A DNA stretch of 64,000 nt from Vulcanococcus sp. Clear-D1 (GTDB taxonomy: Bacteria > Cyanobacteriota > Cyanobacteriia > PCC-6307 > Cyanobiaceae): positions 1-64,000 of the forward strand of contig NZ_JACVZV010000007.1 in assembly GCF_014654725.1 (NCBI RefSeq). The letters are read 5' to 3'. Made by a program: the position numbers and the translations under genes. This document shows, piece by piece, positions 24,459-32,613 of the stretch. How positions within the stretch are numbered: the stretch's first letter is position 1; every line of letters begins with the position of its first letter. The notes beneath the pieces were generated by a model, which made no database searches, was not told the origin of the DNA, and was given only the letters and a program-made list of their open reading frames with translations.

Positions 24459-26675
24459 ATGGATGTGCTGCAAGCCGGCGATCACATCGTTCTGGCACCC
24501 AGCGGCGAACCCTGGAGGGTGCGGCAGGTGCTGCCACGGCGACTGCGGCTCAGCAGTGATGCACTCCTGCACAACGGATCGCTGCAGCAGCGCCTGATCA
24601 ACGCCAGCCTGCACCTGAGCTGGGTACAAGCGATCCGGGTCAACATCCTGGCGGGCAGCCTGGTGATCGTGCACAGCTGCCAACGCAGCCTGCGGCGCCG
24701 TCAGCTTCAGGCCCTGCTGCACCTGGCCCTGCGGCACGAGCACGACCAGGCTCTGGCGTTCATGCCACGGGCCTCCAGTACAGCCCTCTGGCACCTCACA
24801 GGCACCACCGGGCTTTTGGCAGGGGTCGGCGTGCTCGGCCTACCCGCCTGGCCAGGACTGTTGCTGTTCATTGGGCTCTGTTACCTGCCTCTGGCTGCGC
24901 GCTGCCTACGCAGCCTGGGGCAACGGCAACTGGCTGGCAGCTGGCTTGATCTGTTCTGGTTCAGCAGCCTGTTGCTGCAGGCCAGCCCCGTGGCGGTGTT
25001 ACTGGAATGGACCCTGGAAACCGCCGGCAAGGTGTTCAAGGCCTGGACACCTTCGCCTGGCTTCGCGGAGGCCTTTCAGAAGCAACTGCAGGGCCGGCTG
25101 ACAGATCTCAGCTTTGCCGTGCAGCAGATCGATGGAAGCTGGCAGCACCAACCCTTCGAGGGTCTCGCAGCCGGAGATCGACTGCTGCTCGGCCCCGGTG
25201 ATCCATTGCCGGCCCATGGCCTGGTCGTGGATGGCCAAGCGCTGGTGAGCACGCGCTGGCGCGATGGTGACCCGCGTTTGCTCAGCGCCCGTGCCTTCCA
25301 GCAACTGCCGTTTGGAACCATCGTGATCGAGGGCCAGCTGCAGGTTCGGCTGGTGTGCGCCTCCATGCAGGATCCTGAACTCAGGCTCCTGCAACGGCTG
25401 CTCCACAAAGCACAACTGGAGGCCGCGCGCACATCCAAGCCATCCCTGCTTCGCGATGCCGAACGCTGGCATCAGGCCTCGGTGCCCTACCTGTTGATCG
25501 CCGGAGCTGCCCTGCTGGTGGTGGGCCCCCATGGCAGCGCCGGCGCCCTGATGCAGTTCGATCCAGCCAGCGATTGGCAGCTTTCTGCCTCTCTCACCTA
25601 CGGGGATGCCCAGCGCGATCTGCTCTGGCAAGGCCTGGTGTTACGACGAGCTGAGGCGATCGACGCCCTGGCCCACTGCCAGCAGCTGCTGGTGAGTGAG
25701 TCCGTTGTGCTCAGCACCAGCCAGTGGCACATCGGCGGCATCTACCCCCTGCCATTTCAGATCAGCCGCGACGAACTCATCCAGGCCGTGGCCGGCTTCC
25801 GCTGCCATCAGAAACCGCATGGCCTCCACCCGCTCCGTGGCCTCCTTGAGGAGGAAGACCTCCTGCCGGCAGTGGTGGAGGGTCTCCGACCACTGGGCGT
25901 CCATGGGGTTGAGGGCCGCATCAAGGGCAACACCTATCAGTTCGGTGGCCAATCGATGCTCCAGCATCTGAGGCTGCAGGCGCCGGCCGAGCTGATTACC
26001 TCAGCTTCGGAGACTCTTCTGTATCTCGTGCACCAGGGGCAGGTGCTCGGAGCGGTGGGCTTTGAAATGGAGCTCTCACGCCACCTGGTCAAGGGCTTGC
26101 GCCAGCTGCAACGAGCCGGCTGGCAGCTTCATCTGCTGGTGGAAAGCCACAGTGAATTGCTCGAAGACCTCGCTGGCCGGCTACATCGACAGGCCACAGC
26201 TACTTACACGGCCGCCAATCCCCATGAGCGCAATCGCGTCGTCAGCGAGCTGCGCCAGAAGCAGCCGCTGGCCATGCTCGGCAACGGGGCCCTGGATGCC
26301 CTTTGCCTAGCCCAGGTCGATCTCTCGATCGAGCTGCTCAATGAGCAGCACGGACTCAGCGGCGAAAACGCTGATCTCATGCTTCGGCCGGAAGCGCTGA
26401 CAACCCTGGCGGGATCGCAGATGATCGCGCTGGAGGCCTCCCGGCGCCACCGCCGCAACCTCGCCCTGGTGCTTGTGCCCCACCTCGCGGTGGTGCTGCT
26501 CAACCTTGTGCTGCCGCTCAACCCTGTGCTGGCAGTGTTGAGCGTGGACCTCCCGGTGCTGCTCGCGGAGCTGGGCCGCGTTAGCGGTGGACAGGAAGCG
26601 CTACGGAAACCCAACAAAAAAGCCCCGCCAAGGCGGGGCAGTTCAAAAAGGCGGGAAGTCTCGAGGAGCGGCTGA
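24459..26675 (+). CDS. Catalytically degenerate P1B-type ATPase homologue
   Basis: A 738-residue protein with the layout of a heavy-metal P-type ATPase: an N-terminal HMA-like domain (about 20-85), a membrane pair, an actuator-like domain (GLAAGDRLLLGPGDPLPAHG), more membrane segments, P/N-like domains and two final helices. The catalytic signatures are gone. Where DKTGTLT is expected the chain reads SESVVLS (413-419), with no phosphorylatable Asp. The CPC/SPC ion motif and TGES are absent. The hinge GDGxND has become GNGALDAL (608-615). The open frame and coding style are intact, so this looks like a maintained pseudoenzyme, perhaps a regulator or scaffold. The last 25 codons overlap the psaL terminator. 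Confidence 0.85.
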   Translation: MDVLQAGDHIVLAPSGEPWRVRQVLPRRLRLSSDALLHNGSLQQRLINASLHLSWVQAIRVNILAGSLVIVHSCQRSLRRRQLQALLHLALRHEHDQALAFMPRASSTALWHLTGTTGLLAGVGVLGLPAWPGLLLFIGLCYLPLAARCLRSLGQRQLAGSWLDLFWFSSLLLQASPVAVLLEWTLETAGKVFKAWTPSPGFAEAFQKQLQGRLTDLSFAVQQIDGSWQHQPFEGLAAGDRLLLGPGDPLPAHGLVVDGQALVSTRWRDGDPRLLSARAFQQLPFGTIVIEGQLQVRLVCASMQDPELRLLQRLLHKAQLEAARTSKPSLLRDAERWHQASVPYLLIAGAALLVVGPHGSAGALMQFDPASDWQLSASLTYGDAQRDLLWQGLVLRRAEAIDALAHCQQLLVSESVVLSTSQWHIGGIYPLPFQISRDELIQAVAGFRCHQKPHGLHPLRGLLEEEDLLPAVVEGLRPLGVHGVEGRIKGNTYQFGGQSMLQHLRLQAPAELITSASETLLYLVHQGQVLGAVGFEMELSRHLVKGLRQLQRAGWQLHLLVESHSELLEDLAGRLHRQATATYTAANPHERNRVVSELRQKQPLAMLGNGALDALCLAQVDLSIELLNEQHGLSGENADLMLRPEALTTLAGSQMIALEASRRHRRNLALVLVPHLAVVLLNLVLPLNPVLAVLSVDLPVLLAELGRVSGGQEALRKPNKKAPPRRGSSKRREVSRSG
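26616..26639 (-). terminator. Terminator of psaI-psaL, inside the ATPase-like gene's end
   Basis: Perfect GCCCCGCC-AA-GGCGGGGC stem preceded on the plus strand by six A residues. It lies 38 bases beyond the psaL stop. It is also translated as part of the basic tail of the convergent ATPase-like gene. Confidence 0.88.
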
Positions 26676-26676
26676 C

Positions 26677-27168
26677 TCAGCCCACGCTCCACACGCCACC
26701 GGCGATCTTCACCAGGGGAGACACGATGGTGGTGCCTGCGAGGAACCAGGCGAAGGCAGCGCCGCCGCAACCGCCGAGCCAGAAGCCGCTGGCGAATTCA
26801 GCCCAGCCGGCCTTGGTGAACAGGTCGGCGGGAGGGTTGTCGATGGTGGCGTCAGCGGGCTGCACGTTGGGGCCGCGGCCAGCGGTGCCGTAGAGCGACA
26901 GGCAGACGGTGAGGATCGACACCAGACCCACTGCCGCCAGCAGACCAGCGGTGCTGGCGTATTCGGTGGCGCGCAGCGGGCCGGTGATGGCGAAGGGTCC
27001 GTAGAGGAAGAAGCCATGGGCCATACCCACTTCCAAACCGCGGCGGTTCGGAGAGAGGGAAGGGCGATAGGCCGGCAGCGCGTTCAGGAAGGCACGGCTG
27101 AAGTAGCTGCTGTTGACGGGAGTGGCCAGATTGCCGACGCAGGGGTCGGCGACGGGGGTCACGGTCAT
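26677..27168 (-). CDS. psaL: Photosystem I reaction centre subunit XI
   Basis: A 163-residue thylakoid membrane subunit of photosystem I that sits at the trimer interface and binds chlorophyll and carotenoid. Family features seen are [13 protein letters not shown] near the N terminus, [22 protein letters not shown], and three hydrophobic helices. The lumenal stretch between helices 2 and 3 ([20 protein letters not shown]) is typical. It lies 42 bases downstream of psaI and is surely co-transcribed with it. A hairpin terminator follows. Confidence 0.98.
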   Translation of the reverse strand: MTVTPVADPCVGNLATPVNSSYFSRAFLNALPAYRPSLSPNRRGLEVGMAHGFFLYGPFAITGPLRATEYASTAGLLAAVGLVSILTVCLSLYGTAGRGPNVQPADATIDNPPADLFTKAGWAEFASGFWLGGCGGAAFAWFLAGTTIVSPLVKIAGGVWSVG

Positions 27169-27210
27169 CGGTGAAAGGGAGTTGGTTGGCGGCGATGAAG
27201 CGGCGACAGC

Positions 27211-27327
27211 TCAGTCGCGGGCTTCGATCACGTTGAACAGCAGGGCCATGGCCACCGCAGGAGCGAGGATCCCGACAAGGGGCACGAACACCGAGGGCAT
27301 CCAGGCGGCGACGAAGTCTCCGGTCAT
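27211..27327 (-). CDS. psaI: Photosystem I reaction centre subunit VIII
   Basis: A 38-residue single-helix membrane protein read from ATG 27327 (MTGDFVAAWMPSVFVPLVGI, then LAPAVAMALLFNVIEARD). The length, the short polar N terminus, the PSVFVPLVG segment and the terminal IEARD fit PsaI, which stabilises PsaL in photosystem I. Its position directly upstream of psaL is the usual cyanobacterial order. Confidence 0.95.
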   Translation of the reverse strand: MTGDFVAAWMPSVFVPLVGILAPAVAMALLFNVIEARD

Positions 27328-27422
27328 CAGCGTGGGCCAATACAGCTACCGTTCGGCACTGTAAGGAGCTCTTCCAAAGCTGCTCTCTGGCAGCGGAAGG
27401 GGCGACATAAAAGTTCAGACCG

Positions 27423-27908
27423 ATGACCCAGGCCCTCTCCGGAGCAGCGATCGCCGCCGTGATCGCTGCGTGCTGGCTGCTCGGGCGGCCGCGCCCGAAG
27501 ATCCTGCGCTCCACCGATGCCTCCGCGGTGGCGGCCCTCAACCGCAGCCAGATGGAGCTGGTGCTGCCGCGCCAGAGGGAAGCGGCCAGCAGCGCTGACT
27601 CCAGCAGCCACAACAGCCTCAGCGTTGCGCTGCCCAGCGCCGCCGACCGGCGAGGTCGCCTGCAACTGCTGGCGCAACTGGAGCGGCAGTTCCAACAGGG
27701 CGGCGAGCCGCGCCGCCAGGCCCTGGCGGTGTGCAGCGCCTGGCAGCACCGCGACGCCCTGCCGCTGATCCGCCGCGGCCTGCGCGATAGCGATCAGCAG
27801 GTTGCGGCTTTGGCCGCCGAAGCCATGGCCCACTTCCGCGGCCGCAGTGCGGCAACTGCTCAGCTCGCTGTAGCCAAACCACCCCGCAACGTTTCACGCA
27901 CCCGGTAG
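27423..27908 (+). CDS. Hypothetical protein with HEAT-like helices
   Basis: A 161-residue protein with one N-terminal membrane helix (SGAAIAAVIAACWLLG) and then a cytosolic, Arg- and Gln-rich helical part. The segment HRDALPLIRRGLRDSDQQVAALAAEAMAHF resembles one HEAT repeat. It diverges from psaI, about 95 bases away. Its last 49 bases overlap the convergent GT2 gene. I do not recognise a function; an assembly or protein-contact role fits HEAT-like helices but is inference. Confidence 0.7.
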   Translation: MTQALSGAAIAAVIAACWLLGRPRPKILRSTDASAVAALNRSQMELVLPRQREAASSADSSSHNSLSVALPSAADRRGRLQLLAQLERQFQQGGEPRRQALAVCSAWQHRDALPLIRRGLRDSDQQVAALAAEAMAHFRGRSAATAQLAVAKPPRNVSRTR

Positions 27909-28858
27909 ATCGGCCGGCCCTGGCTTTCGTGATAGGTGCGCATCTGCAGCTCCGCCAACAGGCCGAAGCAGAACAGCTGCACCCCCGCGATCAGCGCCAG
28001 CACCGCCACCAGCAGCAGCGGGCGGTTACCGATCTCAGCTCCCATCAGCTTCTCCACCAGCAGGTAGGCGCTGAGCACCGAGCCGATCGCGATTCCCACC
28101 AGCCCGCCGAAGCCGAACACGTACATCGGCCGGGTGAGGAAGCGCTTCATGAACCACACGGTGAGCAGATCCATCAGCACCCGGAAGGTGCGATCGATGC
28201 CGTATTTGCTCTGCCCGAACTGGCGGGCGTTGTGGTTCACCTTCACCTCACTGATGCGCGCTCCCTCGATGAAGGCCAGCGCCGGCAGGAAGCGATGCAG
28301 CTCGCCGTAGAGGTTCATGTCCTCCACCAGCTCACGCCGATAGGCCTTGAGGGAGCAGCCGTAATCGTGGAGCTTCACGCCGGTCACCCGGGCGATCAGG
28401 CGGTTGGCAATCTTGCTGGGGAGCAGGCGGCTCACGGCGTTGTCCTGGCGTTGATGGCGCCAGCCGCTCACCAGATCAAACCCCTGCTCAAGCTGCGCCA
28501 GCAGCATCGGAATATCAGCCGGATCGTTCTGCAGATCCCCATCGAGCGTGATGATCACCCGGCCGCGGCTCACATCAAACCCAGCCGACATGGCCGGGGT
28601 CTGGCCGTAGTTGCGGCGCAGCAGCACCGCCACCAGCTCCGGGGTGGCAGCCGCCAGCTCGCGCAGCACCGCAGCGGTGCCGTCGCTGGAGCCGTCGTCG
28701 ACCAGCACCAGCTCAAAGCTGCGGCCCAGGGGCCGCAAAGCTTCGAGCAACCGGGCCACCAGCAGCGGCAGGCTCTCCTCTTCATTAAAAAGAGGCACCA
28801 CAATCGAGAGCTCAGGCTGGCCCGCCAACGCTGATCCGGGCTCTGTCGTGGCGTTCAT
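27860..28858 (-). CDS. GtrB-like family 2 glycosyltransferase
   Basis: A 332-residue GT2 enzyme with IVVPLFNEEESLPLL, LVDDGSSDGT and the metal-binding LDGDLQNDP in the GT-A domain. GYDRTF-like sequence (KYGIDRTFRVLMDLLTVWF) precedes two C-terminal membrane helices. It would form polyprenyl-phosphate sugars for transfer outside the cell. It is distinct from the enzyme at 20465, which has IDADLQHP and different helices, so this block holds two such donor synthases. It convergently overlaps the HEAT-like gene by 49 bases. Confidence 0.93.
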   Translation of the reverse strand: MNATTEPGSALAGQPELSIVVPLFNEEESLPLLVARLLEALRPLGRSFELVLVDDGSSDGTAAVLRELAAATPELVAVLLRRNYGQTPAMSAGFDVSRGRVIITLDGDLQNDPADIPMLLAQLEQGFDLVSGWRHQRQDNAVSRLLPSKIANRLIARVTGVKLHDYGCSLKAYRRELVEDMNLYGELHRFLPALAFIEGARISEVKVNHNARQFGQSKYGIDRTFRVLMDLLTVWFMKRFLTRPMYVFGFGGLVGIAIGSVLSAYLLVEKLMGAEIGNRPLLLVAVLALIAGVQLFCFGLLAELQMRTYHESQGRPIYRVRETLRGGLATAS

Positions 28859-28914
28859 CCGGCAGCTGAGGCTGGCTGGAACCTAGGCCAGCAGCAGCGT
28901 GAGGAGCATGGCCA

Positions 28915-29667
28915 TCAGGGCAAGGTGCTGCCGTCGTGGCAGCGGATCACACGGCCGGCACCGCGGAGTTCGCGGCGGTAGTGCACGCTCACCGGATCCA
29001 GCAACTGCGGATCGAGGCCGTCGATGCCGATGCCGTTGCGGCCGTGCTCACGGCCGGAGCTGTGCAGATAGCGGCCATCTCCCAGATAAAGCCCCACGTG
29101 GGTGCAGCGCTGCGGCCGCCCGAAGAAGATCAGATCCCCAGGCCGCAGCAGGCTGTAGCAGCCTGGCGCCACGGCCACGGGCTGGCAGAAGCGCTCCTGC
29201 TGATAGGCGTCGCGCGGCACCCAGATGCCGGCCTGGGCGAAGGCGGCCTGAATCAGACCGGAGCAATCGAAATCCGGCCCGAGCGTGCCGCCCCATAAGT
29301 AGTGATTCGGCTGCTGGCGCGCCCGCTCCGCAAAGGCCAGCACCGCAGGCAGCGCCGCGGTGATCTGGCTGGCATCCAACAGCCGCGGCTGGGGCGGCAG
29401 GCAGGCACGGGCATGGCCCAGCACCAGCATGGGATCAAGCCAACCGGGATAGCCGTCTTCCCGTAGGCGCACCCGCAGGCGCTGGCGCCCGGGCTGCAAC
29501 GGCTCGATCACGGTGAACACCCGCCCGGATGCGGCCTGGGTGGCCAGGCCGGCCCCCTGCCAATGGCTGGTGAGATCCACAGGCGCCGTGAGCCGCCAGC
29601 TGCTGCCGAGCTGCAACAGCTCCAGGGCCACCGGTGTGCCTTCGGCCAACCTCCCTAATCTCGCCAT
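28915..29667 (-). CDS. NlpC/P60 (C40) cell-wall peptidase
   Basis: A 250-residue protein with an N-terminal SH3-like segment (about 15-85) followed by an NlpC/P60 domain. The catalytic Cys135 lies in PDFDCSGL, His190 in CTHVGLYLGDG, and His202 in YLHSSG could complete the triad. PGDLIFFG is the usual turn before the His. These enzymes cut peptide bonds involving D-Glu in peptidoglycan stem peptides. No classic signal peptide is seen at this start. It diverges from a beta-lactamase-fold hydrolase only 17 bases away, suggesting a paired role in wall turnover. Confidence 0.92.
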   Translation of the reverse strand: MARLGRLAEGTPVALELLQLGSSWRLTAPVDLTSHWQGAGLATQAASGRVFTVIEPLQPGRQRLRVRLREDGYPGWLDPMLVLGHARACLPPQPRLLDASQITAALPAVLAFAERARQQPNHYLWGGTLGPDFDCSGLIQAAFAQAGIWVPRDAYQQERFCQPVAVAPGCYSLLRPGDLIFFGRPQRCTHVGLYLGDGRYLHSSGREHGRNGIGIDGLDPQLLDPVSVHYRRELRGAGRVIRCHDGSTLP

Positions 29668-29684
29668 TGCCCCCTTTGGCCGCG

Positions 29685-30608
29685 ATGGCGTTCTACTGCC
29701 CGGATGGGGCGATGGCCCAACAGCTCGAGGCCAGCTTGGCGGCCCTGGAGGCCGATGGCCGCCCGGGGTTGAGCGAACAGGTGTCGATCAGCTGGGTGCG
29801 CTATGGCAGCTCCTTGATCGACAGTGCCTCGCCCCGCAGCGATCTGGCCGATTTCTGGGCCGATCAGCCGCCCGGCGCCAGTTGGCGGGGGAATCAGGCC
29901 CGCTATCCGGCCAGCGTAGTGAAGCTGCTCTATCTGGTGGCCGCCGAAGCCTGGCTGCAACGCCAGTTGATCGACGACACGCCGGAACTGCGCCGCGCCC
30001 TGGCGGACATGATCCGCGATTCGAGCAACGACGCCACCGGCCTGGTGCTGGATCTACTCACCGGCACCACCAGCGGTCCGGAGCTGCCCGAGGCGGCCTT
30101 TCGGCGCTGGAGCCTGCAACGCCAGCTGGTGAACCAATGGTGTGAACAGCTGGGTTGGCCGGAGTGGCAGGGCTGCAATGCCTGCCAGAAAACCTGGGGT
30201 GATGAGCCCTACGGGCGTGAGCATCAGTTCTATGGACCGGCCCTGGAGAACCGCAACCGCCTCAGCAGCGATCTGTGCGCGCGGCTGCTGCATGGGGTGA
30301 TCGCCGGTGCCCTGGTGTCACCGCCCGCCTGCAAGCGGATGCGCGATCTGCTGGCCCGCAGCCTTGATCTCAGCGAGCGCCGCGCCGACCCGGAGAACCA
30401 GGTGGATGGCTTCCTGGGTGAGGGCCTTCCGGGCGGCGCGCGGCTGTGGAGCAAGGCCGGCTGGATGAGCCAGGCCCGCCACGATGCGGCCTACGTGGAA
30501 GTGGAAGGGCTGGCGCCAATGCTGCTGGTGGTGTTCAGCGAAGGCCAGGCCCGGGCTGGCGACGCGCAGCTCCTGCCCGAACTCTGCCGGCAGCTCCTTG
30601 CGGCATAA
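29685..30608 (+). CDS. Class A beta-lactamase-fold serine hydrolase
   Basis: A 307-residue protein of the penicillin-binding/beta-lactamase fold. It has the Ser77-x-x-Lys80 motif in RYPASVVKLLYL, an SxN-like motif in MIRDSSNDATGL, and a KxG motif in LWSKAGWM. I used ATG 29685, because the open frame extending upstream overlaps the divergent NlpC/P60 gene. No signal peptide is visible. True beta-lactamases carry a Glu in an omega loop (ExxLN), which I do not see, so hydrolysis of cell-wall peptides or esters is more likely than drug resistance. A strong two-way terminator follows. Confidence 0.85.
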   Translation: MAFYCPDGAMAQQLEASLAALEADGRPGLSEQVSISWVRYGSSLIDSASPRSDLADFWADQPPGASWRGNQARYPASVVKLLYLVAAEAWLQRQLIDDTPELRRALADMIRDSSNDATGLVLDLLTGTTSGPELPEAAFRRWSLQRQLVNQWCEQLGWPEWQGCNACQKTWGDEPYGREHQFYGPALENRNRLSSDLCARLLHGVIAGALVSPPACKRMRDLLARSLDLSERRADPENQVDGFLGEGLPGGARLWSKAGWMSQARHDAAYVEVEGLAPMLLVVFSEGQARAGDAQLLPELCRQLLAA

Positions 30609-30626
30609 CCGCAACGGCGGAGCGGC

Positions 30627-30661
30627 AGCAAAAAGCCCCCTGCTCGAGGGGGCTTTTTGCT
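30627..30661. terminator. Bidirectional terminator
   Basis: Perfect 14-bp stem AGCAAAAAGCCCCC / GGGGGCTTTTTGCT with a 7-base loop. A- and T-runs flank the GC core on both sides, so it can stop the hydrolase transcript from the left and the tRNA-Ser transcript from the right. Confidence 0.93.
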
Positions 30662-30679
30662 CAGGGATCACACCTGGAA

Positions 30680-30768
30680 CGGAGAGGGAGGGATTCGAAC
30701 CCTCGACAGAAGTTGCCTCCTGTAACTCCTTAGCAGGGAGCCGCTTTCAACCACTCAGCCACCTCTCC
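30680..30768 (-). tRNA. tRNA-Ser (anticodon GCU)
   Basis: The minus strand folds as an 89-base class II tRNA. It has acceptor GGAGAGG/CCTCTCC with discriminator G, D-arm sequence GGCTGAGTGG, anticodon stem-loop CTCC-CTGCTAA-GGAG with GCT, a long variable arm, and GAGGGTTCGAATCCCTC in the T arm. No CCA is encoded. Confidence 0.97.
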
Positions 30769-30786
30769 AGCGGCCCGCTGAGCTTA

Positions 30787-31977
30787 TCAGCCGCCCGGCC
30801 CAGCAGCGGGTAGGCGCGGCAGCCGATGCTTGAAGCCGCAGAGGATTTCCCAGGGGATCGTGCCGCAGGGATCGCTCCACGCCAGGGGATCGATGCGCTC
30901 GCCCCCATCGCTGCCCAGCAGCGTCACCACGCTGCCCTGATCCAGCTGCGGGGCATCGGTGGCATCGAGCACCAGCTGATCCATCGTGATCGCCCCCACC
31001 TGGGGAATCCGCCGGCCCTGATGCAGCACCTGCAGGCGGTTGGAGAGCAGCCTCGGCACGCCATCGGCGTAGCCGATGCTCACCACCGCCAGGCGGCTGG
31101 GCCGCTGGGTGGTGAAGCGATGCCCATAGCTCACACCCGTGCCGGCAGGTACCTCCCGGATCAGGCTCACCCGGGCCCGCACTTGCATGGCGGGCTGCAG
31201 CACCAGGCTGCCCCCCAGGTGAGCCGCCGGCCGCTGGCCATAGAGCGCCAGACCCACCCGCACCATGTCGTAGTGGAGCTGCGCCGTGCGCAAGGTGCCG
31301 GCGGAATTGGCCAGATGGCGGCTGCCGCAGCCCAAACCGGCCTGCTGCACCGCCGTGAGCACCTGCTCAAAGCGCTCCTGCTGCTGGCGCGTCAGCGGAT
31401 CGAGGCCCGTGCCAGGTGCATCGGCATCGGCCAGATGGGAATAGAGCCCAGCCAGCTGCACCGCTTCCAGGGCGGAGATGGCCTCCACGATCCGGCGCCC
31501 CTCCTGCCAGGGGGCGCCGAGGCGGGCCATGCCTGTATCCAGCTTGAGCTGCACCGCCATCGGCCGGCCGCTGCCCGCCGCCAGGTTCTGGCAGAGCAGG
31601 GCCTCGCGCATGCCACTGAGGGTGGGCATCAGCTGCCAGTGCAGGCAGGCGCGCAACTCCTCAGGCTGCGTGAGGTTCCCGAGCACCAGCACCGGCTGGC
31701 GCAGACCCGCCTGACGCAGCTCCACCCCCTCCTGCAGGGTGGCCACCCCAAAACTGCTGGCCCCACCAGCGGCCGCGGCCCGTGCTACCGGCACCGCACC
31801 ATGGCCATAGCCATCGGCCTTCACCACGGCCATCAGGTTGCAGCCGGGCGCCAGGGAGCGGCGCAGACTGCGGGCATTGGCCTGCACCGCTGCTTCACAC
31901 ACCTCCACCCAGGCCCGCTGGCGCGGATGGGGCCAGGGTTGCCCGGAGGGGCTGATGGCCGGGGAGGCTTCTGTCAT
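30787..31977 (-). CDS. alr: Alanine racemase
   Basis: A 396-residue PLP enzyme that interconverts L- and D-alanine for peptidoglycan. The PLP lysine is Lys53 in MAVVKADGYGHG. The second catalytic base Tyr lies in GVSYGHRF, and SIGYADGVPR holds the phosphate-binding region. The N-terminal TIM barrel and C-terminal beta domain are complete. It begins about 100 bases from the divergent HNH gene, and its end lies just beside tRNA-Ser. Confidence 0.97.
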   Translation of the reverse strand: MTEASPAISPSGQPWPHPRQRAWVEVCEAAVQANARSLRRSLAPGCNLMAVVKADGYGHGAVPVARAAAAGGASSFGVATLQEGVELRQAGLRQPVLVLGNLTQPEELRACLHWQLMPTLSGMREALLCQNLAAGSGRPMAVQLKLDTGMARLGAPWQEGRRIVEAISALEAVQLAGLYSHLADADAPGTGLDPLTRQQQERFEQVLTAVQQAGLGCGSRHLANSAGTLRTAQLHYDMVRVGLALYGQRPAAHLGGSLVLQPAMQVRARVSLIREVPAGTGVSYGHRFTTQRPSRLAVVSIGYADGVPRLLSNRLQVLHQGRRIPQVGAITMDQLVLDATDAPQLDQGSVVTLLGSDGGERIDPLAWSDPCGTIPWEILCGFKHRLPRLPAAGPGG

Positions 31978-32078
31978 CCGGCGGGGCGTCGCGGAAAGCG
32001 TAAGCGGGGATGCATCGCGTTCCGGATCGTGGCCCCTAGCATGGCGAGCAATTCCAGGGCTGCCAGGGGGCCACTCCC

Positions 32079-32606
32079 ATGGGCCACGTGCTGGTTCTCA
32101 ACGCCTCCTACGAGCCGCTCAACATCACGAGCTGGCGGCGCGCCACGGTGATGGTGCTCAAGGGGAAGGCGGAAGGGCTTGAGCACGCGGCGGATCTGCA
32201 GCTGCGGCCTGGCCTGCATCGCCCCACCGTGATCCGGCTGCGCCAATTCGTGCGGGTGCCGTTCCGGGCCCTGCCGCTCACCCGCCGCAACCTGTTCCAG
32301 CGCGACGGCCACCGCTGCCAATACTGCGGCAGCGAGAGCGAGCGGCTCTCGATCGATCATGTGATGCCCCGCAGCCGCGGCGGCAGCCACAGCTGGGACA
32401 ACGTGACCACCGCCTGCCTGCGCTGCAACGTGCACAAGGGCAATCGCACCCCCCGCGAAGCGGGGATGCTGTTGCTGCAGCCCCCGAGGCGGCCGCTGAG
32501 TGGGCCGTTGTTTGAGGCCCAGCGCCAGATGGCCCGGGGCCAACACCACGAATGGGCCAAATACGTGCAGGGTTGGGACGACAACGGCCACAACGCCGCA
32601 GCCTGA
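32079..32606 (+). CDS. HNH endonuclease-family protein
   Basis: A 175-residue protein. The HNH core is complete: CxxC at 80-83 (CQYCG), SIDHVMPRSRGG with Asp93 and His94, WDNVTTACLRCN with a second CxxC at 113-116, and His119 in VHKGN. The N terminus (VLVLNASYEPLNITSWRRA) is the conserved lead-in of a small HNH group common in cyanobacteria. No mobile element surrounds it, so a housekeeping nucleic acid-processing role is more likely than homing. Its end faces prfA with an 8-base gap. Confidence 0.92.
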   Translation: MGHVLVLNASYEPLNITSWRRATVMVLKGKAEGLEHAADLQLRPGLHRPTVIRLRQFVRVPFRALPLTRRNLFQRDGHRCQYCGSESERLSIDHVMPRSRGGSHSWDNVTTACLRCNVHKGNRTPREAGMLLLQPPRRPLSGPLFEAQRQMARGQHHEWAKYVQGWDDNGHNAAA

Positions 32607-32613
32607 GCCAGCC

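Noticed and set aside
29685-30608. Antibiotic-resistance beta-lactamase
   Set aside because: The fold motifs are there, but the omega-loop Glu and a signal peptide are not seen; the neighbour is a cell-wall peptidase.
30826-32151. Plus-strand open frame opposite alr
   Set aside because: Antisense to a complete alanine racemase; no family motif.
32079-32606. Homing endonuclease or mobile element
   Set aside because: The HNH protein is not inside an intron, intein or transposon, and no flanking repeats are visible.
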